The notes under the pieces were generated by a model. That model had not been told where the DNA came from. It searched no databases and was given only the letters and a program-made list of their open reading frames with translations. A DNA stretch of 37,608 nt from Deltaproteobacteria bacterium (GTDB lineage Bacteria > Desulfobacterota > RBG-13-43-22), in NCBI GenBank assembly GCA_016208255.1, contig JACQYK010000056.1, positions 1-37,608 on the forward strand. The letters are read 5' to 3'. Shown in pieces: positions 25,296 to 33,672 of the stretch (positions are counted from its first letter, which is position 1; every line of letters starts with the position of its first letter). The position numbers were made by a program, and so were the translations under genes.

Positions 25296-25312
25296 TGGCA
25301 GGATATTTGCTC
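25296..25312 (+). promoter_or_regulatory. Sigma-54 promoter for the PaaK-thiolase-SMP30 operon
   Basis: TTGGCAGGATATTTGCTC matches the -24/-12 consensus TGGCACG-N4-TTGCW. The GG at 25297-25298 and the GC at 25309-25310 have the required 12-bp spacing. Transcription should start near 25322, 40 bp before the ATG of the PaaK-like ligase. A paralogous promoter lies at 32262-32277. Confidence 0.82.
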
Positions 25313-25361
25313 TCACATTAAATTGCTAAGACAATAATCATCATATCATGGAGGTAAACCA

Positions 25362-26720
25362 ATGAAAGATGACCGCCCATACTGGAATATGGAAATGGAG
25401 CCCAAGTTCAACACCCCGGAGATGCGTGAGATTCAAGAAACTAAACTCAGGGGAAAATTAAAGGCCCTTCGAGAGAGAGCGCCCTATTATACCAAGCTGT
25501 TCAAACAATGCGGGGTAAACGAAAAGACCTCATTTGAAGAACTCCGGCGAGCCATTCCTGTTTTTACTAAAGCCGACTGGCGGGAGATTGTAAAGGCCCA
25601 TAACGGGGACATACTGGAGGCCATGGACCAGATTATTCCGGTCAATGCCTACGAGGACCTTTATCTGGTAGCCAGCACCACCGGGACTACCGGGGAGCCC
25701 GAGCCCTATCCCTTTACCCAGAAGGATCTCTGGGATGTTTATGGGGAAGCCCTGGCTCGCTACAACTGGCGGGCCGGTTTACGTTCCAACGACCGCATGC
25801 TGCATTGCTTCGCCCTGTCCATGGTCATCGCCGGCATTCCCACCCTTATCGGCGCTTTTAAGCTGGGCTGCATGGTCATTCCGGTAGGAGCCGAAGGCGG
25901 GACCGAGCGGATCTTGAAGACGGCCGGATATTATAAACCGACGGCGCTCATGGGCACCCCGTCTCTGGCCCTTTACCTGATCGAAAAAGCGCCGGAAGCT
26001 CTTGGGGCTGATGTGGGCAAGATGGGAATCAAGACCATCCTCTGCGGCGGCGAACCGGGAGCCGGTCTGCCGGAGGTCCGCAGGAGAATTGAATCCGCTT
26101 TCGGCTGTAAGCTGTTTGACGTCGGCGGTGCTCTGGGTATTTCCTGTGATCACCAGGAGTATCAGGGGCTGCATCAGGTGGGAGACGACTTAATGATCCT
26201 GGACCTGGTGGACCCGGACACCAAGGAGCCGCTGCCCTTTGAAAACGGCCGGAAGGGAGAAATGGTTTTGACCACTATCGATGGAGACGCCTTTGGCGGG
26301 GCCTTCCGGCGCTCCCCGGGAGACATCATCCAGATATTCACCGACCCTTGTCCCTGCGGTCGCAGCGGTTTCCGGTATAAATTTGTGGGCCGTGTGGACG
26401 ACATGCTCAAAGTCAAGGGCGTGATGGTTTATCCGGACATGATCAGGAAGGTCATTGAATCTTTTGTACCTCAGGTTACGGGGCAGTTCAGGATTGTCTT
26501 GGACGAGCCACCGCCTCGGGTCGTTCCTCCGCTGAAGCTGAAAGTTGAGCACGGGGCGGACATTCCGGAAAATAAGCTGAAGGGACTGGCCTCCGAGATG
26601 GCCGAGGCCATGAGCAAGGATATCAAGATCCGACCGGAAATCATCTGGGTTTCTCCCAATGAACTGGAACGATCGACTTACAAGGGCAAGGTTTTCGAGA
26701 AGACCTATGAAAATAAATAA
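25362..26720 (+). CDS. Phenylacetate-CoA ligase-like (PaaK family) acyl/aryl-CoA ligase
   Basis: A 452-residue adenylate-forming enzyme of the PaaK/coenzyme F390 synthetase group. The P-loop is ASTTGTTGEPEPYPFT (about residues 104-119). FDVGGALGISCDHQEYQG holds the motif 5 region. The segment DPCPCGRSGFRYKFVGRVDDMLKVKGVMVYP is the family's Cys-containing hinge with the conserved GR.DDM and KG..VYP. The C-terminal Lys is likely in RSTYKGKVFEK. It activates a carboxylic, often aromatic, acid to its CoA ester in the cytoplasm. It is the first gene of the first sigma-54 operon, with GGAGG eight bases before ATG. The exact acid is unknown. Confidence 0.88.
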   Translation: MKDDRPYWNMEMEPKFNTPEMREIQETKLRGKLKALRERAPYYTKLFKQCGVNEKTSFEELRRAIPVFTKADWREIVKAHNGDILEAMDQIIPVNAYEDLYLVASTTGTTGEPEPYPFTQKDLWDVYGEALARYNWRAGLRSNDRMLHCFALSMVIAGIPTLIGAFKLGCMVIPVGAEGGTERILKTAGYYKPTALMGTPSLALYLIEKAPEALGADVGKMGIKTILCGGEPGAGLPEVRRRIESAFGCKLFDVGGALGISCDHQEYQGLHQVGDDLMILDLVDPDTKEPLPFENGRKGEMVLTTIDGDAFGGAFRRSPGDIIQIFTDPCPCGRSGFRYKFVGRVDDMLKVKGVMVYPDMIRKVIESFVPQVTGQFRIVLDEPPPRVVPPLKLKVEHGADIPENKLKGLASEMAEAMSKDIKIRPEIIWVSPNELERSTYKGKVFEKTYENK

Positions 26721-26783
26721 ACAGGACCGGGGAAGAACCGGAAACCGGTTTAAGCCCAATGGCCCGGAAGAAGAGGTTACCAG

Positions 26784-28037
26784 ATGAGAGAAGCATATGT
26801 TGTCGGCATTTCCACGACCAAATTCGGCAAACTGTCCGACAGGTCTATAAAATCGCTGACGGCTGAAGCCGTGGAAAAAGCGCTGCAAGACGCCGGACTG
26901 AAAAAAGAAGATATCCAGGCCGCCTGGTTTGGAAACGGGACCTGGGGTGTTTGGCACGATCAGCATTCAATCAGGGGCCAGGTAGCCCTGCGTCCTTTGG
27001 GCATCGACAGAATCGCCATTACCAACGTAGAAAACGCCTGCGCCACCGGCGCTACGGCCTTCCACGGGGCCTGGACGTCCGTGGCCGCCGGTCTGTACGA
27101 GGTGGCCATGGCCATCGGGGTTGAGAAGCTCTATTACCCGGACAAGGCCAAGGTTTTTTGGACCATGGGCCTCGGTGTAGATATGGAAGAGAGGGCCAAT
27201 CTGTTCAAAATAATGCAGCAGATGGGTCAGGACCAGGCAGCACCGGGGCAGAGAATCGAAGAAATGCCGGCAGCGGACAAAGATAAGAGCGGCTTCATGG
27301 ATATCTACGGCGGTATGGCTCGACGGTACATGAGTAAATACGGTATCACCCAAAGGCAGTTGGCCGTGATCTGTTCCAAGAACCATTATCACGGCTCATT
27401 GAATCCCAATTCCCAATATCAAAATGAAATAAGCGTGGAAGAGGTCTTGGCCGACAAGTTAATTTCCTATCCCATTACACGGGCCATGTGCGCGCCCATA
27501 GGCGACGGCGCGGCCGCGGCCATTATCTGCTCCAAAGAATTCCTGAAAAAAATCCAAAACGTCCGGCCGGTAAAGATTTTGGCCTCCGTACTAGGATCGG
27601 GGATGGCTGCGTCTTTTGACGACGAGGAACATTGCGGCATGACGCTGGCGGCCCAAAAAGCCTATGAAGCGGCCGGAGTGGGACCGGAAGACATCAACCT
27701 GGCCGAATGCCATGACGCTACGGCCATGGGTGAGCTGCTGATAACGGAAGAGATCGGGTTGTGCCCCCGTGGTCAAGGCGGGCCCTTGGCCGAATCCGGG
27801 GCCACCACTTTGGGCGGCCGGCTGCCGGTCAATGTTTCCGGCGGGCTGGAATCCAAAGGCCACCCGGTCGGTGCTACGGGTTTGAGTCAGATACATGAAC
27901 TGGTCACCCAACTTCGAGGCGAGGCCGGCCCTCGTCAGGTTGAAGGGGCACGAATTGCCCTGGCTGAAAACGGAGGGGGTTTTCTGGGTCAGCAGGAGGC
28001 CGCCATAGCTATCCATATATTTGAAAAAATGAGCTGA
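26784..28037 (+). CDS. Thiolase (SCP-x/acetyl-CoA acetyltransferase-like)
   Basis: A 417-residue thiolase of the SCP-x-like group, which cleaves or forms 3-oxoacyl-CoA. The acylated Cys is Cys86 in NVENACATGATAFHGAW. The His of the catalytic base motif is in GLESKGHPVGATGLSQIHELV. AECHDATAMGE replaces the N-H-F motif typical of classical thiolases, as in SCP-x-type proteins. The second Cys motif near the C-terminus (CxG) is not evident: the end reads LAENGGGFLG, as in many SCP-x-like members. It lies 63 bp after the PaaK-like ligase and before the SMP-30-type gene, so it probably acts on the CoA ester made by that ligase. GAAGAGG precedes the ATG. Confidence 0.88.
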   Translation: MREAYVVGISTTKFGKLSDRSIKSLTAEAVEKALQDAGLKKEDIQAAWFGNGTWGVWHDQHSIRGQVALRPLGIDRIAITNVENACATGATAFHGAWTSVAAGLYEVAMAIGVEKLYYPDKAKVFWTMGLGVDMEERANLFKIMQQMGQDQAAPGQRIEEMPAADKDKSGFMDIYGGMARRYMSKYGITQRQLAVICSKNHYHGSLNPNSQYQNEISVEEVLADKLISYPITRAMCAPIGDGAAAAIICSKEFLKKIQNVRPVKILASVLGSGMAASFDDEEHCGMTLAAQKAYEAAGVGPEDINLAECHDATAMGELLITEEIGLCPRGQGGPLAESGATTLGGRLPVNVSGGLESKGHPVGATGLSQIHELVTQLRGEAGPRQVEGARIALAENGGGFLGQQEAAIAIHIFEKMS

Positions 28038-28075
28038 ATATTTCAAAGCCGCTTTTTGAATCCAGGAGGTAAAAT

Positions 28076-28948
28076 ATGATGAAAGTAACAACACTCATTG
28101 ATGCATCCCAAGGTCTTAAATTTACGGAAAGCCCTCGATGGCATACAGGTGAGCTTTGGTTTCTGGATATTCATGACCGGCGCATAAAAAAAGTGTCGGT
28201 CCATGGGGCCTTGGAAACGGTTTTGGAGTTACCCTTTTTGCCGAACAGTTTAGGGTTCAGGCCCGATGGCAGTATGATTTTTGGAGACGGGTTGAATCGT
28301 TTGATTTATACCTGGAATGGCAAAGAATACCAGCAGGTGGCTGATATCGGCCACCTCGCTAAAATATGCCTGAGTGACGGGATACCCGATGCTCAAGGCC
28401 GCTTCTACGTTGGTGATATCGGTTATAACTTCTTAGGAGGAGCCGAACCCTCGCCGGAAGGTGTGCTCGTATTGGTCCGGACTGACGGCCAGGCATCCAT
28501 TGTAGCGGAAAATTTGTTTTTTCCCAACGGCATGGTGATCACTCCGGACGGAAAAACCTTAATTGTGGCTGAAACCTTGGGGCACTGTCTAACCGCCTTT
28601 GATATCCGGGAAGACGGCACACTCGAAAATCGAAGGACCTTCGCCCAATTACCGGGTACAATCGGGGTGGAAGATGGTGACCGTCCCGATGGTATTTGCC
28701 TCGACGCCGAAGGAGCGGTGTGGGTGGCCACTGCGGGACCATCCGTGGTTCGCGTAAAAGAAGGCGGCGAAATCACCCAGCGGATCGATCTTCAAAATTC
28801 AGCTTATGCGGTCATGTTCGGGGGAACCGACCGTAAAACCCTGTTCATCTGTACCTCACACTCTCATCACGTGCCGGAAATTCTTCAGGGCCCCAGCGCC
28901 CGTATCGAATTTTTAAAAACGGACATACCTGGTGCTGGTAATCCTTAG
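28076..28948 (+). CDS. SMP-30/gluconolactonase-like beta-propeller hydrolase
   Basis: A 290-residue six-bladed propeller protein of the SMP-30/LRE family, which uses a divalent metal to hydrolyse lactones. The ligands expected in the family are visible: the Glu in FTESPRWHTGELWFLD (about residue 18), LSDGIPDAQGRFYVGD, the Asn in FFPNGMVITPDGKTLIVAET and the Asp in RPDGICLDAEGAVWVA. There is no signal peptide, so it is cytoplasmic. AGGAGG precedes two consecutive ATG codons. It ends (TAG) 4 bp from the stop of the convergent activator gene. As the third gene of the sigma-54 operon it may open a lactone of the substrate pathway. Confidence 0.88.
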   Translation: MMKVTTLIDASQGLKFTESPRWHTGELWFLDIHDRRIKKVSVHGALETVLELPFLPNSLGFRPDGSMIFGDGLNRLIYTWNGKEYQQVADIGHLAKICLSDGIPDAQGRFYVGDIGYNFLGGAEPSPEGVLVLVRTDGQASIVAENLFFPNGMVITPDGKTLIVAETLGHCLTAFDIREDGTLENRRTFAQLPGTIGVEDGDRPDGICLDAEGAVWVATAGPSVVRVKEGGEITQRIDLQNSAYAVMFGGTDRKTLFICTSHSHHVPEILQGPSARIEFLKTDIPGAGNP

Positions 28949-28952
28949 CCGT

Positions 28953-31900
28953 TCAAAAAGCGCCGGTTTTTTTGGAATCGGTCTGGTTCAGCCCCAACTT
29001 GGCCATACGATGATAGAGGGTGGCCCGGTTCATGCCCAGTATCTGGGCCACATCACTTACCTTGCCCCTGGTCTTATCGAGCAGGTAAGTGATGTACTGG
29101 CGTTGGAGTTCATCCATGGAAGGTCGATCGGCAAAGGGATGGCCTGATTCTGATTGGGAATCATGGGACAAGGTCAGTTCGAGCCGGGAACCCCCTGATA
29201 AAATGACCGAGCGCTCTATCACGTTTTTAAGCTCTCGCACGTTTCCCGGCCAGTGGTAGGATATCAGTCGCTCTTTGTCTTGGGCGGTCAGCTTGGTTAG
29301 AAACCGTTTGTGCCTCCGGGCAAAAAAGGCCATAAAATGTTCCGCCAGCATTATGATGTCTTCCGGACGCACCCGAAGCGGCGGGATAGTTATGGTCATG
29401 ACATTGATCCGGTAATAAAGATCGCGGCGAAATTTTCCATTGGCAATGTCCTTTTCCAGATCCCGGTTGGTGGCCGCCACCAGACTAAAATCCGCGGCTT
29501 GGGTCTTACTGCCGCCCAAACGGGTAAAGGTTTTTTCCTGTAAAGCCCTCAGTAGCTTGGTCTGGCAGGCCAGCGGCAGCTCCCCGATTTCATCTATGAA
29601 CAGAGTGCCTTGATGGGCCAATTCAAGACGGCCGATTTTCCGTTGGTCGGCCCCGGTGAAGGCGCCCTTTTCATATCCGAACAATTCACTTTCAAACAGG
29701 TTTTCCGGAATGGTGGTGGCGTCCAAAATCACGAACGGGCGTTCCTGGCGGGGGCTCATCTGGTGAATCCGCCGGGCCAGGATTTCCTTGCCAACGCCCG
29801 TTTCGCCGAGTAAAAGGACCGGTGCCTCTGAGGCGGCCATAAGACCGGCTTGCTCCATAATTCCGTTCATGATCGGGTCTCGAGTCAAAAATTCCAGATC
29901 ATCAGTCCGTTCGAAAGCAGCGGATTCCCGCAAAAGTAATCGGTTTTTTTCCTCCGTCTCCCGGCTGAAGGCCAGGATATTATCCACGTGATTGCTAAGA
30001 CGGCTGGCCAGTTGCAACAGCCGCCCGGGCTCGATGTCGTCAAAACAATCGTTGACATAGGAATTGTCGTGATACAGGACGCCCTGCACCCGGCCCTGAG
30101 TGCTTACGGGTATGCAAAGAATGGCCCGCGGAGTTAAGGGTTCACCTGGTGGTTGTTCCAAGCGAACAACCAGCGGCTGATTCATGCGGAAAGTTTTCCG
30201 TATCAGGTCCAGGTTGGATTGGAAGTGCTTGTGAGCGATATCGCTCTGGATGAGGTTGCAGCCGGCCCTCAGCCTAACCTTTTTATCCTTTCGGTCGTTG
30301 AACCAGAAAAGCCCGCCCCGTTCGGCGCCGAAAAAGCGATTGGTGGCCGCCACGAGTCGGGTAATAACCAGTTCCTGGTTGGAATGCGGCACCAGGTCAT
30401 CCATCAAATCCAGGAACCTTTCAAACAAATAATCTCGGCCTGTTTTATCTTCTGATGGGATAGACTTAACTTCCAACAGGTGTCTTAGGTCATCCGGAAA
30501 GAACTCTTCCGTGTCACCGGACAACCCCTGCCTGGCCTGCTGGGCCTGGTTCCTGGCCTTGGTCAGGTTACCTTTGGCCAGGTATAGACGGGCCATTACC
30601 AGCCTGGTCCTGGCCAGTTCTACGGGATCTCCCGAACTTTTCAAATATTCTTGGCTTTGCATCAGATAGGATAGTACCAGGGCTTCATTGAGACCCTGGT
30701 CCATCCCTTTTTTGGCCTGGAGTCTCAAAGCCACGCCTCGCAAATGGATATTGGGTTCGTTGTGGATTTTTTCGATCTCTGATTCGAAATTGAACCCGGG
30801 AACAGGATCGTAGCCCAACCGATCGAAGGCAAAGAGCATCTCCAGGATAAAAGGCGAGGTGTAATGCCTCATGATACCCGATTCGACGGCCTGTTTTATG
30901 TTTTGGGCCTGCAGGTCGAAGGCTTCTTTTTCTCTTCCTTCCAGGTAATGAAGAAAGCTCAATCCTCCCCGGCTGAGATAAAGACCGAGAGAGGTCTGGG
31001 TTTTTTCCGCCTCTACCAAAGCCTGTTTGAGGTGAAAAAAGGCCTCGGAATTCTTCTTGGTCATCAGCAGAACCGTCCCTAAACCTGCCCTCATGACGCT
31101 GGCTATAGATCGATCCCCCCTCTCCCTGGCCAGCCGCAGGTAATAGTCAAAAGTGCCTACGGAATGTTGAAACTGCCCCGCATAGGCGGCACTGTAGCCC
31201 AGATAGACCATGGCCGTGGGGCTGATCATCTCGTCTTTTCCCTGGGTTTCGAAAGCTTCCTGCGCCCTTTCAAAATGCACGAGGGCATCTTTGTATAGAC
31301 CCTGGATGAAGTAATAGATACCTAAGAATTCTGCCGATTGCGTTTGCATATCGGCATCGTTGATCTTGGCCGCTTCTTCCAAACCCGCAGACAAGGCGGA
31401 CAAGGCCTCGGATCGTTTCCGGGCAAGATTGAGCAATCGCCCGCGATGCAATTGAATAAGGGCATAGGAACGTCGGTCTCCCAGGTGTTCGGCCCTGGTC
31501 CCGGCCTCTTGCAACAAGGAAGGCAGGGTCTCAAGTTCTGTCCCTAAAGTGAAATAATGTTTTGACAATAACAGGACATTGGAAATGAAAAAGGTATCCA
31601 TTTCCGCATCACCGGTATGGGCAGTGAGTCGAGCCATCGACCTTTTAATATATGATTTGGCCCCTTCATAATCGAAATGGTTGAGAGCTTTCAGGGCCAG
31701 ATCGGTTTCCAGCCAGATCGCTTCTTTATCTCGCCCGCATCCGGAAAGCAAATGGGCCATGATGGCCGGGCCGGCCTGTCCGCTCAAATTCAAGGTTTCG
31801 ATACGAGCCAGGTAAGCGGACAGGCGCTCCGGACTGTTTATTCCCTTGAGCTTGCCTCTTATAGCCGGCGGGAGGTCGGCGGTGAGTCTCAATACCTGAG

Positions 31901-32096
31901 GACCTGACTTTTGGATCCAGCCAAGTTCCTCACAAATGGCCTGCAGGGTCAGGAATTCACCGGGTAAAATCGGGTTGACGGCCCCGGCCAAATCCATGGA
32001 GACCGGCGCATCACAGGCCTCTAAAAAGCCCAGAAAAGACCACTGGGCCTCGGTAAACTCCGACCATAGGGGTTTCTCATTTTTCATCATCATCAT
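28953..32096 (-). CDS. Sigma-54-dependent activator with N-terminal TPR and GAF sensor domains
   Basis: A 1047-residue regulator. Residues 1 to about 110 may form a winged-helix-like region. About 130-540 is a helical TPR-like array (many 'A...L..AL' repeats). About 560-720 is a GAF domain (LVAATNRFFGAERGGLFWF ... ILCIPVSTQGRVQGVLYHDN). The AAA+ domain follows: Walker A GETGVGKE (764-771), GAFTGA (811-816) for sigma-54 contact, Walker B LFIDE (832-836) and WPGNVREL (949-956). The C-terminus (994-1043) is a Fis-type HTH (VSDVAQILGMNRATLYHRMAKLGL). It should activate the sigma-54 promoters at 32262 and 25296. Four ATG codons follow AAGGAGG directly, so the true start is probably the third or fourth (32090 or 32087). 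No phosphoreceiver domain is present, so it probably senses a ligand or a partner protein. Confidence 0.92.
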   Translation of the reverse strand: MMMMKNEKPLWSEFTEAQWSFLGFLEACDAPVSMDLAGAVNPILPGEFLTLQAICEELGWIQKSGPQVLRLTADLPPAIRGKLKGINSPERLSAYLARIETLNLSGQAGPAIMAHLLSGCGRDKEAIWLETDLALKALNHFDYEGAKSYIKRSMARLTAHTGDAEMDTFFISNVLLLSKHYFTLGTELETLPSLLQEAGTRAEHLGDRRSYALIQLHRGRLLNLARKRSEALSALSAGLEEAAKINDADMQTQSAEFLGIYYFIQGLYKDALVHFERAQEAFETQGKDEMISPTAMVYLGYSAAYAGQFQHSVGTFDYYLRLARERGDRSIASVMRAGLGTVLLMTKKNSEAFFHLKQALVEAEKTQTSLGLYLSRGGLSFLHYLEGREKEAFDLQAQNIKQAVESGIMRHYTSPFILEMLFAFDRLGYDPVPGFNFESEIEKIHNEPNIHLRGVALRLQAKKGMDQGLNEALVLSYLMQSQEYLKSSGDPVELARTRLVMARLYLAKGNLTKARNQAQQARQGLSGDTEEFFPDDLRHLLEVKSIPSEDKTGRDYLFERFLDLMDDLVPHSNQELVITRLVAATNRFFGAERGGLFWFNDRKDKKVRLRAGCNLIQSDIAHKHFQSNLDLIRKTFRMNQPLVVRLEQPPGEPLTPRAILCIPVSTQGRVQGVLYHDNSYVNDCFDDIEPGRLLQLASRLSNHVDNILAFSRETEEKNRLLLRESAAFERTDDLEFLTRDPIMNGIMEQAGLMAASEAPVLLLGETGVGKEILARRIHQMSPRQERPFVILDATTIPENLFESELFGYEKGAFTGADQRKIGRLELAHQGTLFIDEIGELPLACQTKLLRALQEKTFTRLGGSKTQAADFSLVAATNRDLEKDIANGKFRRDLYYRINVMTITIPPLRVRPEDIIMLAEHFMAFFARRHKRFLTKLTAQDKERLISYHWPGNVRELKNVIERSVILSGGSRLELTLSHDSQSESGHPFADRPSMDELQRQYITYLLDKTRGKVSDVAQILGMNRATLYHRMAKLGLNQTDSKKTGAF

Positions 32097-32146
32097 CCTC
32101 CTTGATATGGGGCAATTTTATTTTCCTCCAACTGGGAAAGCAAGGA

Positions 32147-32186
32147 TTTTCGTCAGCATACGAACAAATAAAGTTGATATTTAAAC
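32147..32186 (+). promoter_or_regulatory. Conserved 40-bp upstream block (putative activator site), copy B
   Basis: The segment from TTTTCGTCAGCATAC to GTTGATATTTAAAC is the counterpart of 25181-25220 and lies the same 78 bp from the -24 GG. It is about 50 bp upstream of the activator's own start codon, so binding there could also affect activator expression. A shared AT-rich block TAATAATTAAATC (32223-32235) between it and the promoter may be a bending-protein site. Confidence 0.6.
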
Positions 32187-32261
32187 AATTATTTAGGGAT
32201 TAGCAGGCTTTGCAGAAAAATATAATAATTAAATCAAATAATTAAATAGTCTAAGATCACT

Positions 32262-32278
32262 TGGCAAGATGTTTGCTA
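32262..32278 (+). promoter_or_regulatory. Sigma-54 promoter for the second Liv operon
   Basis: TTGGCAAGATGTTTGCTA fits the -24/-12 consensus, with GG at 32263-32264 and GC at 32275-32276 (12-bp spacing). The start of transcription should be near 32288, 45 bp before livK. The divergent activator gene begins 165 bp upstream. Confidence 0.85.
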
Positions 32279-32332
32279 CCATTGAATTCCATAGCATGTA
32301 AAAAACAAATGAATTCAAGGAGGGGACGGGAA

Positions 32333-33526
32333 ATGAAAGAGAATCATAAAAACGCATTTTTCATTTTTACTGTGGTTTTAACCTTAATGATCTTGGCTGC
32401 GGCATCGCCGGTCATGGCTGAATTCGGTATTTCCAAAGATAAGATTAAAATAGGCACTTACTTGGCCTTTACCGGGCCGGCCGCGGGCGTCGGTAAGACG
32501 ATTCAAGCCGGGATTCAATCCTATCTCAACGAGGTCAATAAACAGGACGGGATACATGGCCGTAAGATCGAGATGTTGTATGAAGATGACGCTTACCAGC
32601 CGGCTAAGACGCTGGCCGCCACCAAGAAGCTGGTCGAGGTAGATGAAGTCTTTGCCTTGCTTTCACCCGGCGGAGCGCCGAATACCTTGGCGGCACTGCC
32701 TTACATCGTGGAACAAAAGGTGCCCCTCCTTTTCCCCTATGCGCCGGAAACCGCGCTGGTGGACCCTTTTAAGAAAAACGTCTTCATGATTACCCCTGTT
32801 TTTTATACACAATATTATTACATCGCCGACTATGCCATACGGGTCTTAGGCGCAAAAAAGATCGTTCAAATCAGTCAAGCCGGGTCGCCGTCAGGACCCC
32901 AGTCGGTCAATGACCGCCTAAAAGAAGCAGGCCTGTCCGTCGTGGGCGAGGAAGTATATAAAATAACGGAAACCGACTTCAGCTCAATGATCATGAGGCT
33001 CAAGAATAAAAACCCTGATTTCTGTGTATTCGGCACCATAACCCGCCCTGGTTCACTTATGGCTAAGGAAGCTCAAAAGCAAGGCTGGAAGCCGACGCTT
33101 GGCTTCATGAGCCATGCCTCCATCACTGATGTCGAGTTTGTCCGGCTGGCGGGAGAAGCGGCTGAAGGCTTCGTGGCCCTGGAAGTCATGAAATCCCCGG
33201 ACAGCAACGATCCGGAAGTGGTCGAATTTCGCGAACGGTTGAAAAAGTATTATCCGGACATAGAGCCGGGAATGTTCGCCATGTATGGTTACGTTTCGGC
33301 CAAGATCTTTTGTGAAGCCATGAAAAAAGCCGGGAAGGAACCCAACAGGGATAAGTTGATAGCCGCCATTGAGTCCATGTCCGGCGTAAATGTCGGTTTC
33401 ATGGCTCCGTTGACCTTCAGCCCTACCCAACACCAAGGGAATTTGAATGCACGGATCGTTAAGGTTAAGAACGGTAAATGGATACCCATCAGCGGTTGGC
33501 AGAAACTACCGAATCGGGTAAAATAA
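32333..33526 (+). CDS. livK: Periplasmic substrate-binding protein LivK-type (second Liv system)
   Basis: A 397-residue protein. The start at ATG 32333 has AGGAGGGG at 32318-32325; an in-frame TTG at 32261 lies inside the sigma-54 promoter and was rejected. The signal peptide is hydrophobic from about residue 8 to 27, with cleavage after SPVMA. The type I binding-protein fold is clear (IKIGTYLAFTGPAAGVGKTIQ, MLYEDDAYQPAKTLAATKKLV, then FALLSPGGAPNTLAALPYI). It is only distantly similar to the first LivK, so the two systems probably take up different ligands. It is the first gene of the sigma-54 operon. A stem-loop (33526-33548) immediately follows its stop. Confidence 0.93.
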   Translation: MKENHKNAFFIFTVVLTLMILAAASPVMAEFGISKDKIKIGTYLAFTGPAAGVGKTIQAGIQSYLNEVNKQDGIHGRKIEMLYEDDAYQPAKTLAATKKLVEVDEVFALLSPGGAPNTLAALPYIVEQKVPLLFPYAPETALVDPFKKNVFMITPVFYTQYYYIADYAIRVLGAKKIVQISQAGSPSGPQSVNDRLKEAGLSVVGEEVYKITETDFSSMIMRLKNKNPDFCVFGTITRPGSLMAKEAQKQGWKPTLGFMSHASITDVEFVRLAGEAAEGFVALEVMKSPDSNDPEVVEFRERLKKYYPDIEPGMFAMYGYVSAKIFCEAMKKAGKEPNRDKLIAAIESMSGVNVGFMAPLTFSPTQHQGNLNARIVKVKNGKWIPISGWQKLPNRVK

Positions 33527-33548
33527 GCCCTCTTGGCGCACAAGGGCT
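33526..33548 (+). other. Stem-loop directly after livK
   Basis: AGCCCTCTTG and CAAGGGCT can pair around GCGCA with one bulged base. There is no following T-run, so this is more likely an mRNA 3'-protecting or attenuating stem than a terminator. It would favour binding protein over the downstream products. Confidence 0.4.
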
Positions 33549-33672
33549 GACGAGACAATCGATAGGAGATGTAATTCGAATGGAGACTGTGCGTCTTTCC
33601 AACCTAATTTGAGCGGTTCACATTTTCAAGCCTCCGGCTTTACCGGGGGTATTATGACTCGGGAGGAATATT

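Larger units (their letters stand above)
24628..25361. other. 734-bp spacer: hairpins, integrase fragment, relic regulator and sigma-54 control region
   Basis: From 24628 to 24930 no gene is seen. Stems are present at about 24761-24773 (ACCGCGAAGCGGT), 24849-24861 (CTTGTTGAACAAG, a perfect palindrome around a central G) and 24892-24911 (CCATCGG/CCGATGG). The remainder holds the integrase fragment, the decayed 5' end of a regulator gene and the control region listed separately. Confidence 0.7.

Noticed and set aside
26190-26966. 258-codon minus-strand open frame over the ligase-thiolase junction
   Set aside because: It is a shadow of two real genes with intact catalytic motifs.
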